Origin: Marinobacter similis
Lineage (GTDB): Bacteria; Pseudomonadota; Gammaproteobacteria; Pseudomonadales; Oleiphilaceae
Direction: 5' to 3'
NCBI RefSeq assembly: GCF_000830985.1
Contig: NZ_CP007151.1
Span: 992,001 to 1,056,000, forward strand
Length of the DNA: 64,000 bases
This document shows positions 38,289 through 47,549 of the stretch, piece after piece. Positions within the stretch are counted from its first letter, which is position 1, and every line of letters begins with the position of its first letter. The position numbers and the translations under genes were made by a program. The notes under the pieces were generated by a model. The model saw nothing but the letters and a program-made list of their open reading frames with translations, did no database searches and was not told where the DNA came from.

Positions 38289-38381
38289 TCAGTCGTAAAG
38301 AGTTACGTATTCTTACACGCGCAGTATAGCCGGCGACCAGAGTCTTGCACAGTAGTTAACCAGTCCGAATCCAGCGCTACC

Positions 38382-39611
38382 CTAAAAAACGGTCTGACCG
38401 AACACAAACACCAGCTGGCAGAAACCTGCGGCCATGCCCAGAAAGGCGCCGACGAGAATCAGCTTGATTTCGTCTTCCTGGAAACAGGGTCTGAGCAGAT
38501 CCTGAAATTCCTCTGAGGACAGGGCAATCATCCGTTCCACCATGATCGATTCGACTGCCCGGGCCCGGTCCTGTTCGAACACCGGGTTGTCGAATGAGGT
38601 CTGGGAGATCTCGATGGCTTTTTCGCCCACCTGCTTTTTCAGGGTGGCGAAGCCAGTGGGCCCAAAGGCCACCTGGGTTAGTGCTTTGCCCATGCCGGCG
38701 GTTTCATCAACCAGTGGCTTGATGTGTTTCTTCACCATGTTGCGGGCGCGGTCGCCCTTGGGGCCGGTCAGTATGGCGTTAATGATGTTGCCGACGGTCA
38801 GTATTTCGTGGGTGACAATGTGGCAGAAGGATTCGGCCACTGCCGGTTGGCGCTTGAGGAACAGTCCCTGTATCCGAAACGGGCCCACTTTCTTTGGCTG
38901 CAGCGGGCGGAAGATGACGTTCAGGGCAATCCAGTTGGTGGCCCAGCCTACCAATAGGCCGAAGAACGGCAGTACCCACCAGCTCTGGTAGAAGTACCAG
39001 ACGGTCATCTGGATCAGGCCGAACAGGAAGCCGAAGTAGAGGCCGGAGTTGACGATAAAGCGGAACTCGACTTCGCCGCACTCCAGGAAGATCTTGTTCA
39101 GCAGTTTTTTGTCGCTGGCCAGCCGTTCGATGACCATGCCTTTGATGTCGAGCAGGTCTTCGATGTTCGCCGAGATATCCTCCACGAGGTTGTCGACCAG
39201 TTGGGGTGTCGATTTTCGAACCCGGTCATAGACCATGTTGCGGGCCGAGGCTGGCAGGTTCTCCCAGAAGGTGGGGTATTCTCGCAGCATCATTTCGTCC
39301 ACATATTCTTCTATTCGGCTGTCTACCGTGTAAACGATGTGGGTGGCGAGGACTTTCGGGTCAATCTGCTGGAAGATTTCGTTTACGGTGCCGATCTTGG
39401 AAATGGTGGCATCGACACTGATGGCGGCCATTTTTCGGGCTTTTGAGGGGATTATGCCTTGCCAGCCCAATAGCGGCGGTTTGCCGATGAATTCCAGCGG
39501 GAAGAACGTCATCTTGATGGCGAGCCAGTTGGTGGTCCAGCCGATCAGCGCCGCGATGATGGGAATGCTGAGGTATTGCCAGAATTCAGGGGTGGTGAAC
39601 AAGCTTGTCAT
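38382..39611 (-). CDS. DUF445 family membrane protein
   Basis: An intact 409-residue protein. A hydrophobic N-terminus with GWTTNWLAIKMTFFPL is repeated in the middle as GWATNWIALNVIFRPL, so the protein carries two copies of the DUF445 helical motif. A C-terminal helix ends it. Long amphipathic helices lie between the membrane segments. Function is unknown. It follows rsmE in the same direction after a 262-base gap that holds inverted repeat B. Confidence 0.88.
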   Translation of the reverse strand: MTSLFTTPEFWQYLSIPIIAALIGWTTNWLAIKMTFFPLEFIGKPPLLGWQGIIPSKARKMAAISVDATISKIGTVNEIFQQIDPKVLATHIVYTVDSRIEEYVDEMMLREYPTFWENLPASARNMVYDRVRKSTPQLVDNLVEDISANIEDLLDIKGMVIERLASDKKLLNKIFLECGEVEFRFIVNSGLYFGFLFGLIQMTVWYFYQSWWVLPFFGLLVGWATNWIALNVIFRPLQPKKVGPFRIQGLFLKRQPAVAESFCHIVTHEILTVGNIINAILTGPKGDRARNMVKKHIKPLVDETAGMGKALTQVAFGPTGFATLKKQVGEKAIEISQTSFDNPVFEQDRARAVESIMVERMIALSSEEFQDLLRPCFQEDEIKLILVGAFLGMAAGFCQLVFVFGQTVF

Positions 39612-39657
39612 CCGCTACTCGCCATTTCCAATGTTGCATACTTTGGAGCGAGCCACC

Positions 39658-39757
39658 CTACGGATTAGTCTTTTCAGAACCCGCTCAGGCACATCCATGT
39701 GGCGCTTGAGCTCCGCCATCCATGGCTCCGCACAGTTCTGAAAAGACCAATCCGTAG
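39658..39757. repeat. Long-armed inverted repeat with CsrA-like core, element B
   Basis: Arms of 23 bp (39658-39680 and 39735-39757) pair with one mismatch around a 54-base core. On the minus strand, the sense strand of both flanking genes, the core holds CAC-ATGGAT-GTG (39701-39690) and GCC-ATGGAT-GGC (39726-39715), two mini-hairpins with CATGGATG loops. The core aligns with that of element C. Confidence 0.85.
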
Positions 39758-39873
39758 AATGGCCCATACCTCGGGGCACTTCTTCAGTCAGGCAAGGATA
39801 ATGTTGTTCGCAGTGAGTACTGTCAATGACTTGGCTGCCGAAAGGAGGCGGGCAGTGGGGTTGTGAAGAGCCG

Positions 39874-40614
39874 TCAGGCTTCGTTTCCGACATCGCCCCA
39901 CAACCACTGGCATAGGGCAATGGCGGCAACGGGGGCGGTTTCGGTGCGCAAAACCCGGGGGCCGAGAGCCACGGGCAGGAAACCGTCTTGCTCGGCGAGG
40001 GTGATTTCATCGGCTGACAGGCCGCCTTCCGGGCCGATCATCAGGGCAACGCGGCAGGGCTTGGCCATGGCGGTCAGGGATTGTTCGGTGCGGTGATGCA
40101 AAACCAGCCGGGCGTCGCAGTCGCGGCTGTGTTCCAGCCACTGTTGAACCGTCATTACCGGCAGGATCTCAGGCACCCGGGCCCGGCCGCATTGTTCAGC
40201 GGCGCTTACGGCCACCGATTGCCAGTGGCGCAGGCGTTTGTCTTCCCGGTCGCCTTTGAGTTTTACCTCACAGCGTTCGGTGGTCAGGGGCACAATGCGG
40301 GTAACGCCCATTTCCACGGCTTTCTGAACCGCATAATCCATGCGGTCGCCCTTGGAGAGGGTCTGGCCCAGTACGATTTCCAGGGGCGATTCGGTGGCGT
40401 TGGCCTCGGGCGCCCCAACCAGCACTTCCACCTGCTTCTTGCCGGCGGTGGTGATGGTGGCCGGGTAGTCCTGCCCGTCGCCGTTGAACAGGCGTAATTC
40501 CTGGCCAGGCTGCATGCGTAGCACCCGTCCGACGTGCTGGGCGGCGTTGTCGTCCAGGTCGGTTGTCACTCCTTCACTGAGTGGCGAGTCGGTATAGATT
40601 CTGGGGATGCGCAT
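39874..40614 (-). CDS. rsmE: 16S rRNA (uracil1498-N3)-methyltransferase
   Basis: A 246-residue SPOUT methyltransferase. It opens MRIPRIYTDSPL and has QTLSKGDRMDYAVQKAVEMG, PLTTERCEVKL and the SAM-binding knot MIGPEGGLSADEI followed by LGPRVLRTETAPVAA. It modifies U1498 in the 30S subunit. It lies 16 bases downstream of bioA and is probably cotranscribed with it. Confidence 0.93.
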   Translation of the reverse strand: MRIPRIYTDSPLSEGVTTDLDDNAAQHVGRVLRMQPGQELRLFNGDGQDYPATITTAGKKQVEVLVGAPEANATESPLEIVLGQTLSKGDRMDYAVQKAVEMGVTRIVPLTTERCEVKLKGDREDKRLRHWQSVAVSAAEQCGRARVPEILPVMTVQQWLEHSRDCDARLVLHHRTEQSLTAMAKPCRVALMIGPEGGLSADEITLAEQDGFLPVALGPRVLRTETAPVAAIALCQWLWGDVGNEA

Positions 40615-40629
40615 GCCTGTCTTTCCTGG

Positions 40630-41979
40630 TCAGTCCCTAACGGCGATATCAATGCCCTCGGTCGCGACCTGGGCCAGATGGCGAATCTGGTCTTCGGTGA
40701 TGACGTAAGGCGGCATGAAGTAAACCACATTACCCAGGGGGCGAAGCAAGGCTTCACGGGTCAGTGAATGCTGATATACCCGCACGCCGCGTCGTTCCTG
40801 CCAGGCGAAAGGGGTTTTAGAAGGTTTGTCCTTCACCATTTCCACCGCCAGGGTCATGCCGTGCTGACGGATGTCGCCCACGTTCGGGTGGTCGGCCAGG
40901 TGCGCGACCGATTCGGCCATGCAGGCGGAGAGTCGGCGATTGTGCTCAATTACATTGTCGTCCCGGAAGATGTCCAGGGTGGCCAGTGCCACGGCACAGC
41001 CGATCGGATTGCCGGTGTAGCTGTGGGAGTGCAGGAAGGCTTTCAGGGTTTCGTAGTCGTCGTAAAAGGCGTTGTAGACGTTGTCGGTGGTCAGCACTAC
41101 TGACAGTGGCAGGTAACCTGCCGTCAGGCCTTTCGACAGGCACATGAAATCCGGGGTGATGCCTGACTGCTCACAGGCGAACAGGGTGCCGGTGCGGCCG
41201 AAGCCGACGGCGATTTCGTCGGCGATCAGGTGCACGCCGTAGCGGTCACAGGCTTCGCGCAGTTTGGTGTGGTAGATCGGGTGGTGCATGCGCATGCCGC
41301 CGGCGCACTGGATCAGCGGTTCTACTACAACGGCGCAGATTTCGTCGTGTTTCTCGGCCAACAGCTTTTCCATGGCCTCGAACTGGCGCAGGGCATAGGC
41401 TTCGTCGGTTTCACCGGCTTCCTTATTAAACGCATCCGGGGAGGGCGCGGTTAGCACTTCCATCAGCAACGGCTGGTAGGTGTCCTTGTACAGCGCCACG
41501 TCGCCCAGTGCCAGCGCCCCGAGGGTTTCACCGTGGTAGCTGTTGCTCAGGTTGACGAAGTTCTTCTTGCTCGGTTTGCCGTGGTTTTTCCAGTAGTGGA
41601 AGCTCATCTTCAGTGCCGCTTCGACAGCGGAGGAGCCGTTATCGGCGTAGAAGCACTTGTTCAGGCCTTCAGGAGTCACTTCGATGAGTCGCTCTGAAAG
41701 ATTTACCACCGGCTCGTGGGTGAAGCCCGCGAGGATCACGTGCTCCAGCTGGCCAATCTGTTCTTGAATGGCGGCGTTGATGCGTGGGTTGGCGTGGCCG
41801 AACAGGTTGACCCACCAGGAGCTGACCGCGTCGATGTAGCGGTTGTTCTCAAAATCTTCCAGCCAGACGCCTTCGCCCCGTTTGATGGGGACCAACGGCA
41901 GGGTTTCATGGTCTTTCATCTGGGTGCAGGGGTGCCACACGGACTTGAGGCCGCGGGCGACGAGATCGGCGTTGCGCAT
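40630..41979 (-). CDS. bioA: Adenosylmethionine-8-amino-7-oxononanoate aminotransferase
   Basis: A 449-residue PLP enzyme of biotin synthesis that makes 7,8-diaminopelargonate from KAPA using SAM as amino donor. Marks are SVWHPCTQMKDHE, DAVSSWWVNLFGH, the cofactor site ADNGSSAVEAALKM and the PLP lysine in CLSKGLTAGYLPLS. It is intact and lies apart from other bio genes, as in several gammaproteobacteria. A weak BirA-like dyad is found upstream. Confidence 0.93.
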   Translation of the reverse strand: MRNADLVARGLKSVWHPCTQMKDHETLPLVPIKRGEGVWLEDFENNRYIDAVSSWWVNLFGHANPRINAAIQEQIGQLEHVILAGFTHEPVVNLSERLIEVTPEGLNKCFYADNGSSAVEAALKMSFHYWKNHGKPSKKNFVNLSNSYHGETLGALALGDVALYKDTYQPLLMEVLTAPSPDAFNKEAGETDEAYALRQFEAMEKLLAEKHDEICAVVVEPLIQCAGGMRMHHPIYHTKLREACDRYGVHLIADEIAVGFGRTGTLFACEQSGITPDFMCLSKGLTAGYLPLSVVLTTDNVYNAFYDDYETLKAFLHSHSYTGNPIGCAVALATLDIFRDDNVIEHNRRLSACMAESVAHLADHPNVGDIRQHGMTLAVEMVKDKPSKTPFAWQERRGVRVYQHSLTREALLRPLGNVVYFMPPYVITEDQIRHLAQVATEGIDIAVRD

Positions 41980-42020
41980 GGAATATCTCCGGTCAGACTG
42001 TCAGGTTCGGGTAAATCGGC

Positions 42021-42048
42021 TGTTAACCTTGGCGAATATTACAGTTAA
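42021..42048. promoter_or_regulatory. Weak BirA-like dyad before bioA
   Basis: Two GTTAAC blocks (42022-42027 and 42044-42049) are separated by 16 bases in the bioA upstream region. BirA sites have related GTAAAC/GTTTAC halves with about two more bases between the cores, so the fit is incomplete. Confidence 0.25.
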
Positions 42049-42149
42049 CGGCGCCGGCTGACCACCTTGCCAGGCACCTTCGACCTCCCGGCCAATGCGG
42101 GCTTTGCGCTGGCACCGGACAATCTAGAAAATCTTAATAGGAGGTTGTT

Positions 42150-42647
42150 ATGGAGCTTGAGTTAACACACCCATACGACGCGGGTTTGAACGACGTGCTG
42201 GGCACGTTTTTCAGTCGGGACCGGATTCTGGAGAAAAATACGCGGGAAGGGTCTCGCAACGTGAAGGTACGGGAGCTGATTCTCGATGAAGCCTCGGCAA
42301 GGATAGTCATCGAACGGGAGGTCACCAGTTCCACCGACGTACCGTCGATTCTGGCCAGTTTTCATCGGGAGTGGAACGAGGTCAGCCAGGATGAGCACTG
42401 GTTCAGAAAGAGCGAAGACGAGTGGCATTGCGAGTTTCGGGTGCGTATTGACGGTGTGCCGGCCAAGGTCCGGGGCATTATGAAGCTCAAGGGTGACGGC
42501 CAGTCCTGTACCAATCAGGTCAGCTTGAAGGTGCGCAGTGATTTACCGCTGATCGGTAAGAAAATTGCCAAATTTTTGGCCGAGGATTCCCGTATCAAGA
42601 TTGAGGAGGAGTATCAGGCCACGCGCCGGCTGCTGCAGCAGGATTGA
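42150..42647 (+). CDS. DUF2505 domain protein (SRPBCC-like)
   Basis: A 165-residue soluble protein matching the DUF2505 pattern, beginning MELELTHPYDAGLNDVLGTF. A GGAGG lies just upstream. Alternating strands and a long C-terminal helix are consistent with the START/SRPBCC lipid-binding fold. The role is unknown. It is transcribed alone and divergently from bioA, followed by a shared bidirectional terminator. Confidence 0.78.
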   Translation: MELELTHPYDAGLNDVLGTFFSRDRILEKNTREGSRNVKVRELILDEASARIVIEREVTSSTDVPSILASFHREWNEVSQDEHWFRKSEDEWHCEFRVRIDGVPAKVRGIMKLKGDGQSCTNQVSLKVRSDLPLIGKKIAKFLAEDSRIKIEEEYQATRRLLQQD

Positions 42648-42658
42648 ACGGCGCCCAT

Positions 42659-42690
42659 AAAAAAAGCCCCACCGATGAGGCAGGGCTTTT
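42659..42690. terminator. Bidirectional intrinsic terminator
   Basis: AAAAGCCC (42662-42669) pairs with GGGCTTTT (42683-42690), giving an A-run on one side and a T-run on the other. It serves the DUF2505 gene and the convergent glutamine transporter operon. Confidence 0.85.
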
Positions 42691-42712
42691 CTGCGAGCGT
42701 TGAACGCTGGCG

Positions 42713-43459
42713 TCAGTGCGCCAGCACCCGCGACAGGAACGCCTGGGTACGTTCGTTCTGGGGGTTGTCGAACACATCGTCCGGCTTGCCCTGTTCCACA
42801 ATCTGGCCTTCGTGAATGTAGATCACGCGGTCGGCCACTTCACGGGCGAAGCCCATTTCGTGGGTAACGACCATCATGGTCATGCCTTCTTTGGCCAGTT
42901 CACGCATCACGTCCAGCACTTCACCGATCATTTCCGGATCCAGTGCCGAGGTGGGTTCATCGAACAGCATTAGCCGAGGTTCCATGGCCAGGGCGCGGGC
43001 GATGGCGACGCGCTGTTGCTGGCCACCGGACAGCTGGCTTGGAAACTTGTCGGCCTGGTTGCCAATGCCAACACGGTTCAGCAGTCGTTCGGCAGTGGCA
43101 GCAGCCACAGTTTCCGACGTGTCCTTGACCTTCTTCGGGGCCAGCATGATGTTCTTTTTCACCGTCAGGTGCGGGAACAGATTGAACTGCTGGAATACCA
43201 TGCCGACTTCTTTGCGGATCTCGGCCAGGGATTTCGGATTACCGCTCTTGGGCGCAAGCGGGTGACCGTCCACCGTCAGGTGGCCGGATTCAAACTCTTC
43301 CAGGCCGTTTACGCAGCGGATCAGGGTCGACTTGCCGGAGCCACTGGCCCCGATGATCACCACCACTTCACCCTTGGCAACGGTCAGGTCGATGTCTTTC
43401 AGGACATGCAGCTTGCCGAAGTACTTGTTCATGCCCTTCATTTGTACGATATCAGTCAT
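42713..43459 (-). CDS. glnQ: Polar amino acid ABC transporter ATP-binding protein (GlnQ-like)
   Basis: A 248-residue ATPase. Walker [11 protein letters not shown] loop [11 protein letters not shown], signature [15 protein letters not shown], Walker [15 protein letters not shown] and the switch His VTHEMGFA are all intact. It is the last gene of a binding protein-permease-ATPase operon for glutamine or similar polar amino acids. The start at MTDIVQ follows the permease gene by 13 bases. Confidence 0.89.
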   Translation of the reverse strand: MTDIVQMKGMNKYFGKLHVLKDIDLTVAKGEVVVIIGASGSGKSTLIRCVNGLEEFESGHLTVDGHPLAPKSGNPKSLAEIRKEVGMVFQQFNLFPHLTVKKNIMLAPKKVKDTSETVAAATAERLLNRVGIGNQADKFPSQLSGGQQQRVAIARALAMEPRLMLFDEPTSALDPEMIGEVLDVMRELAKEGMTMMVVTHEMGFAREVADRVIYIHEGQIVEQGKPDDVFDNPQNERTQAFLSRVLAH

Positions 43460-43472
43460 GATCAGCGTTCCT

Positions 43473-44159
43473 TCAGACAGAGGCCAGTCCACGCCGCTCA
43501 ATCAGGCGCAGGATCAGGGATAGCGACAGGGTAATGCCGAGATACATGATCGCGACCACGAAATACACCTCAAACGCCGTGAAGGTGTTGGCAATGTAGA
43601 TCTGACCCTGGCGTACCAGCTCGCCGACACCAATCACCGAGAACAGCGAGGTGTCCTTGATGCTGACGATGGCCTGATTGCCCAGTGGCGGGATCATCCG
43701 GCGCAGGGCCTGTGGCCATACGATGGACCAGAAGGTTTGGCTACGTGACAGGCCAAGTGACAGGCCGGCTTCGGTTTGGCCTTTTGCGATGGATTGCACG
43801 CCGCCACGAACCACTTCCGAAATGTAGGCGCCGGAGTTCAGGGCGATAGCCGCAATACCCGCGACTAGTGGGTCGATCGGGCCACCGATCAGGTCGGGCA
43901 GGCCGTAGAAAATGAACAGTACCTGCACCAGGATCGGCGTGCCCCGGAAAATCTCGATGTATGCGGTGGCTGGCCAGCGCAGGAACCATTTCTTGTTAAT
44001 GCTGAGCAAGCCAAAGAGAATGCCCAGTAAAAAGCCAATCAGCAGACCGCCGAAGGAAATCAGCAGTGTGTAGGGGATCCCTTTAATCAAAAACGGGATG
44101 GAGTCGATGGCCGCTTGCCAGTCGAACTCAAACTGGAACTCCACAGTGGTATTCTCCAA
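43473..44159 (-). CDS. glnP: Polar amino acid ABC transporter permease (GlnP/HisM-like)
   Basis: A 228-residue inner-membrane permease with five helices. The family motif [20 protein letters not shown] is present, as is the coupling loop [20 protein letters not shown] single permease gene suggests a homodimeric channel. It lies between the binding-protein and ATPase genes of one minus-strand operon. Confidence 0.9.
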   Translation of the reverse strand: MENTTVEFQFEFDWQAAIDSIPFLIKGIPYTLLISFGGLLIGFLLGILFGLLSINKKWFLRWPATAYIEIFRGTPILVQVLFIFYGLPDLIGGPIDPLVAGIAAIALNSGAYISEVVRGGVQSIAKGQTEAGLSLGLSRSQTFWSIVWPQALRRMIPPLGNQAIVSIKDTSLFSVIGVGELVRQGQIYIANTFTAFEVYFVVAIMYLGITLSLSLILRLIERRGLASV

Positions 44160-44212
44160 TCAATGAGAAGGGAACCACCGGACTGGCTTCCAGCCCGGTG
44201 GCGGTCAGTGGT

Positions 44213-44971
44213 TTACTTGTCTTCGGGCATGGGGCCGAACCACTTCTCATAGATGGTTTTGTAGGTGCCATCTTCCATCATCGACGCCAGTGCGGCGTTG
44301 ACTTCGTCCAGCCACTCACTGCCAGCTTTCAGTGCGATGCCGTATTGCTGGCCTTCGTACATGGGGCCAACGGTCTGGACCTTACCGCTGCCTTTGGTAC
44401 GGGCGAAGTAGCCGACGTTCGGGGCGTCGTAGAACACGGCGTCAACCGCGCCAGACATCAGGGCCAGGTACATGTCGGCACTGCCCGGATACGGGGTAAC
44501 GCCGGAGTTGTCGTCCAGGTTCTTCATCAGGAAGTCATAGCTGGTGCTGCCAATCTTGGAGCCGATTTTCTTGCCCTCCAGGTCAGCCAGAACTTTGATG
44601 TCGTCGTTGCCCTTGGGCACCAACAGGCGCAGGCCGGAATCGTAGTAAGGGTTGGAGAAATCGACGATCTCTTCACGGGCTTCGGTGATGGTCATGCCGG
44701 CGATGGCAATGTCGACGTTACCCGTCTGCAGGGCCGGAATAATGCCGTTGAAGTCCATGGTGTTCAGGTCGTATTCAAAACCGGCGCGCTTGGCGACTTC
44801 GGCAATGATTTCCATGTCGAAACCGATCATCTCGCCAGTTTCCTGGTCCATCATTTCGAAGGGTACAAAGCTCGGGTCAGTGACCACGCGCAGGGTTTCT
44901 GCACTTGCGGTTCCAGCGGCCAGGGTAAGTGCCAGGCTAGCGCCAATAGTTTTCAGCCATTTCGTGTTCAT
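44213..44971 (-). CDS. glnH: Polar amino acid ABC transporter substrate-binding protein (GlnH-like)
   Basis: A 252-residue periplasmic protein. The signal peptide ends GTASAETL. The SBP_bac_3 pattern is clear: TDPSFVPFEMMD, GFDMEIIAEVAKRAGFEY, NGIIPALQTGNVDIAIAGM and GSTSYDFL. The DPSFVPF start of the mature domain and the substrate-contact region point to glutamine or a related polar amino acid. It is the first gene of the operon. Confidence 0.88.
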   Translation of the reverse strand: MNTKWLKTIGASLALTLAAGTASAETLRVVTDPSFVPFEMMDQETGEMIGFDMEIIAEVAKRAGFEYDLNTMDFNGIIPALQTGNVDIAIAGMTITEAREEIVDFSNPYYDSGLRLLVPKGNDDIKVLADLEGKKIGSKIGSTSYDFLMKNLDDNSGVTPYPGSADMYLALMSGAVDAVFYDAPNVGYFARTKGSGKVQTVGPMYEGQQYGIALKAGSEWLDEVNAALASMMEDGTYKTIYEKWFGPMPEDK

Positions 44972-45160
44972 GCTTTCTCCTATTTCTTTTATTAGTGCTC
45001 CGTTCGCCGGGTAAGGCGGGCCGAGCAGCATGGCGGATGACCATGGTGACCGGGGAGCGTTTTGGGAACTGCGTCCCGTACACCTTAGCGTATTGCCAAA
45101 GGAATTTCAGGAAATCAAATGCTTGGAGGGGCCTTAGATTGAGGCGGCGACAGTCTGGAT

Positions 45161-45199
45161 AGAAAAAGGAAAGCGGTCCGGGCAGATGCCCGGACCGCT
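45161..45199 (-). terminator. Intrinsic terminator of the metK-ahcY-metF operon
   Basis: A perfect 13-bp stem (45172-45184 with 45187-45199) closes on GA. On the minus strand it is followed by TTTCCTTTTTC. It lies 10 bases after the metF stop. Confidence 0.88.
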
Positions 45200-45208
45200 A
45201 ACCGGAAT

Positions 45209-46078
45209 TCAGAAGGAGATTTTTTCCTGCTCGCTGATCCCGAGGTTCTTCCAGATGCTGAGGCTGGGCTCGGCCTGGTTCAGGGTGTAGAAATGCAGCC
45301 CCGGCGCGCCGGCCTTGAGCAGCTTTTCACACATGTCAGTTATCACTTCTTCGCCAAACTTGCGGATGCTGTCGCTGTCATCGCCGTATGCTTCGAGCTG
45401 CTTACGGATCCAGCGCGGGATTTCGGCACCGCACATGTCTGAGAACCGCACCAGGTTGGAGAAATTGATGATGGGCATGATGCCCGGCACCACCGGAATG
45501 GTGACGTCCATCTTCTCCAGACGGTCGATAAAGTAGAAGTAACTGTCCGCATTGAAGAAATACTGCGTGATGGCGCTATTGGCACCGGCCTTTACCTTGC
45601 GGGCAAAGTTCTGCAGGTCATCTTCCGCACTGCGCGCCTGAGGATGAAACTCCGGGTAAGCGGCCACCTCCAGGTTGAAGGTGTCGCCACTGTGCTCGCG
45701 GATAAACTCCACCAGTTCATTGGCATATCGCATCTCACCGGCCGCACCCATGCCCGAAGGCATGTCGCCCCGCAGGGCGACGATGCGGTTGATGCCGTTC
45801 TCCTTGTACACGTCCAGCAGTTCGCCAATCTCCTGGCGGGTACCCCCCACGCAGGAGAGGTGGGGCGCTGTGGAAATGCCCTGCTTGTGCAGGTTGAGCA
45901 CGGTCTCAATGGTGCGGTCCCGGGTGGAACCGCCGGCACCGAAGGTGACTGAAAAGAAATCCGGGTTCACCTCGGCCAGCTTGTTGCGCACAGTCTGGAG
46001 CTTTTCCTTGCCCTGGTCAGTCTTGGGCGGGAAGAACTCGAAACTGAAGCGACGCTTGAACTGTTTCTGACTTTCCAT
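45209..46078 (-). CDS. metF: 5,10-methylenetetrahydrofolate reductase
   Basis: A 289-residue flavoenzyme that supplies 5-methyl-THF for methionine synthesis. Marks are SFEFFPPKTDQGKEKL, FSVTFGAGGSTRDRT, APHLSCVGGTR and IVALRGDMPSG. It is intact. It is the last gene of the metK-ahcY-metF operon and sits 12 bases after ahcY. SahR control of the operon fits its role in the methyl cycle. Confidence 0.93.
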   Translation of the reverse strand: MESQKQFKRRFSFEFFPPKTDQGKEKLQTVRNKLAEVNPDFFSVTFGAGGSTRDRTIETVLNLHKQGISTAPHLSCVGGTRQEIGELLDVYKENGINRIVALRGDMPSGMGAAGEMRYANELVEFIREHSGDTFNLEVAAYPEFHPQARSAEDDLQNFARKVKAGANSAITQYFFNADSYFYFIDRLEKMDVTIPVVPGIMPIINFSNLVRFSDMCGAEIPRWIRKQLEAYGDDSDSIRKFGEEVITDMCEKLLKAGAPGLHFYTLNQAEPSLSIWKNLGISEQEKISF

Positions 46079-46090
46079 GCTGCCGTCCGA

Positions 46091-47484
46091 TCAGTACTTG
46101 TAGCTTTCTGGCTTGTACGGGCCTTCGACCGGTACACCGATGTATTTGGCCTGCTCCGGGGTCATCTTGGTGATCACGCCACCAAAGCCTTCGACCATGG
46201 CGCGGGCCACTTCTTCGTCCAGATGCTTGGGCAGAACCTGCACATACACGCCCTTTTCACGGGCATCTTCCGGCAGGTCGGCGAACTTGCGCTCGAACAG
46301 GTAGATCTGGGCCAGAACCTGGTTGGCGAAGGAGCCATCCATGATCCGCGACGGGTGACCGGTGGCGTTGCCCAGGTTCACCAGGCGGCCTTCGGACAAC
46401 AGGATCAGGTGATCGTTGGCGGCCTTGTCGCGATACACCACGTGTACCTGCGGCTTCACTTCGTCCCATTCCCAGTTCTTGCGCATGTAGGCAGTATCGA
46501 TCTCGTTGTCGAAGTGACCGATGTTGCACACGACAGCGCCAGATTTCAGGGCCTTGAGCATGTGCGAATCGCACACGTTCATGTTGCCGGTAGTGGTGAC
46601 CAGCAGGTCGGTGTTCTGCAGCAAGTCGCGGTTAACGCCCGCTTCGGTGCCGGTGTTCACGCCATTAATGTATGGCGAGACCAGCTCGAAGCCGTCCATG
46701 CACGCCTGCATGGCACAGATCGGATCGGCCTCGGTGACCTTCACGATCATGCCTTCCTGACGCAGGGAGGCGGCGGAGCCTTTGCCCACGTCACCGTAGC
46801 CAATCACCAGCGCTTTCTTGCCGGCCATCAGGTGTCGGTGCCGCGTTTGATGGCGTCATTCAGGCTGTGACGGCAACCATACTTGTTGTCGTTCTTGGCC
46901 TTGGTGACGGCATCGTTGACGTTGATAGCCGGTACTTTCAGGGTGCCGTCGCGCAGCATTTCCTGCAGACGATGCACGCCGGTAGTGGTTTCTTCGGTAA
47001 CGCCGTGGCAGTTAGCCAGGATTTCCGGGTATTTCTCGTGGAGCAGGGCGGTCAGATCGCCGCCGTCATCCAGGATCATGTTCGGCTGCCAGCCATCCAC
47101 GTCGGCACCGACCGTGCGTTCGAGGCACCAGTCGTATTCTTCGTCGGTTTCGCCTTTCCAGGCAAAGACCGGAATGCCCCGTGCAGCGATGGCTGCGGCG
47201 GCCTGGTCCTGGGTGGAGAAGATGTTGCAGGATGACCAGCGAACATCTGCGCCCAACTCAACCAACGTCTCAATCAGCACGGCAGTCTGGATGGTCATGT
47301 GGATGCAGCCCATGATGTTGGCGCCTTTCAGCGGCTGCTCGGCCTTGTACTTCTCGCGCAGGGCGATCAGGGCAGGCATTTCGCCTTCGGCGATCTTGAT
47401 TTCCTTGCGGCCCCAGTCGGCCAGGGAAATATCACGGACTTTGTAGTCGTCAAAATTCTTCAGTTGTTCTGCGGGAGTGCTCAT
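46091..47484 (-). CDS. ahcY: S-adenosylhomocysteine hydrolase, frameshifted
   Basis: About 464 residues after restoring one C near 46830 (ACC[C]TGATGG), the normal length. The NAD-binding motif [14 protein letters not shown], the SAH-site motif [18 protein letters not shown] and the C-terminal PYKPESYKY are present. It splits S-adenosylhomocysteine to adenosine and homocysteine. The break separates the N-terminal substrate domain from the NAD domain; an essential methyl-cycle enzyme is unlikely to be truly broken here. Confidence 0.9.
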
Positions 47485-47516
47485 GGTGTTCTCCTGTCAG
47501 TCATGTCTTAACTTGA

Positions 47517-47538
47517 GCGTATGCCGTCTGACATACGC
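47517..47538 (-). promoter_or_regulatory. Intercistronic hairpin between metK and ahcY
   Basis: GCGTATG pairs with CATACGC around an 8-base loop in the short gap between metK and ahcY. No T tract follows, so it is not a typical terminator; it may affect message processing. I see no SAH riboswitch fold. Confidence 0.45.
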
Positions 47539-47549
47539 CTGAAATTGGT

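Noticed and set aside
42021..42048. Confident BirA operator before bioA
   Set aside because: The half-sites are GTTAAC rather than GTAAAC/GTTTAC and the spacing is about two bases short, so it is listed only as weak.
46091..47484. Split SAH hydrolase encoded as two overlapping subunits
   Set aside because: The overlap is explained by one missing C; known SAH hydrolases are single chains of the repaired length.
47485..47549. SAH or SAM riboswitch upstream of ahcY or metK
   Set aside because: The gap before ahcY is 65 bases with one simple hairpin, and the metK leader has a SahR dyad; neither shows the pseudoknot or conserved blocks of those riboswitches.
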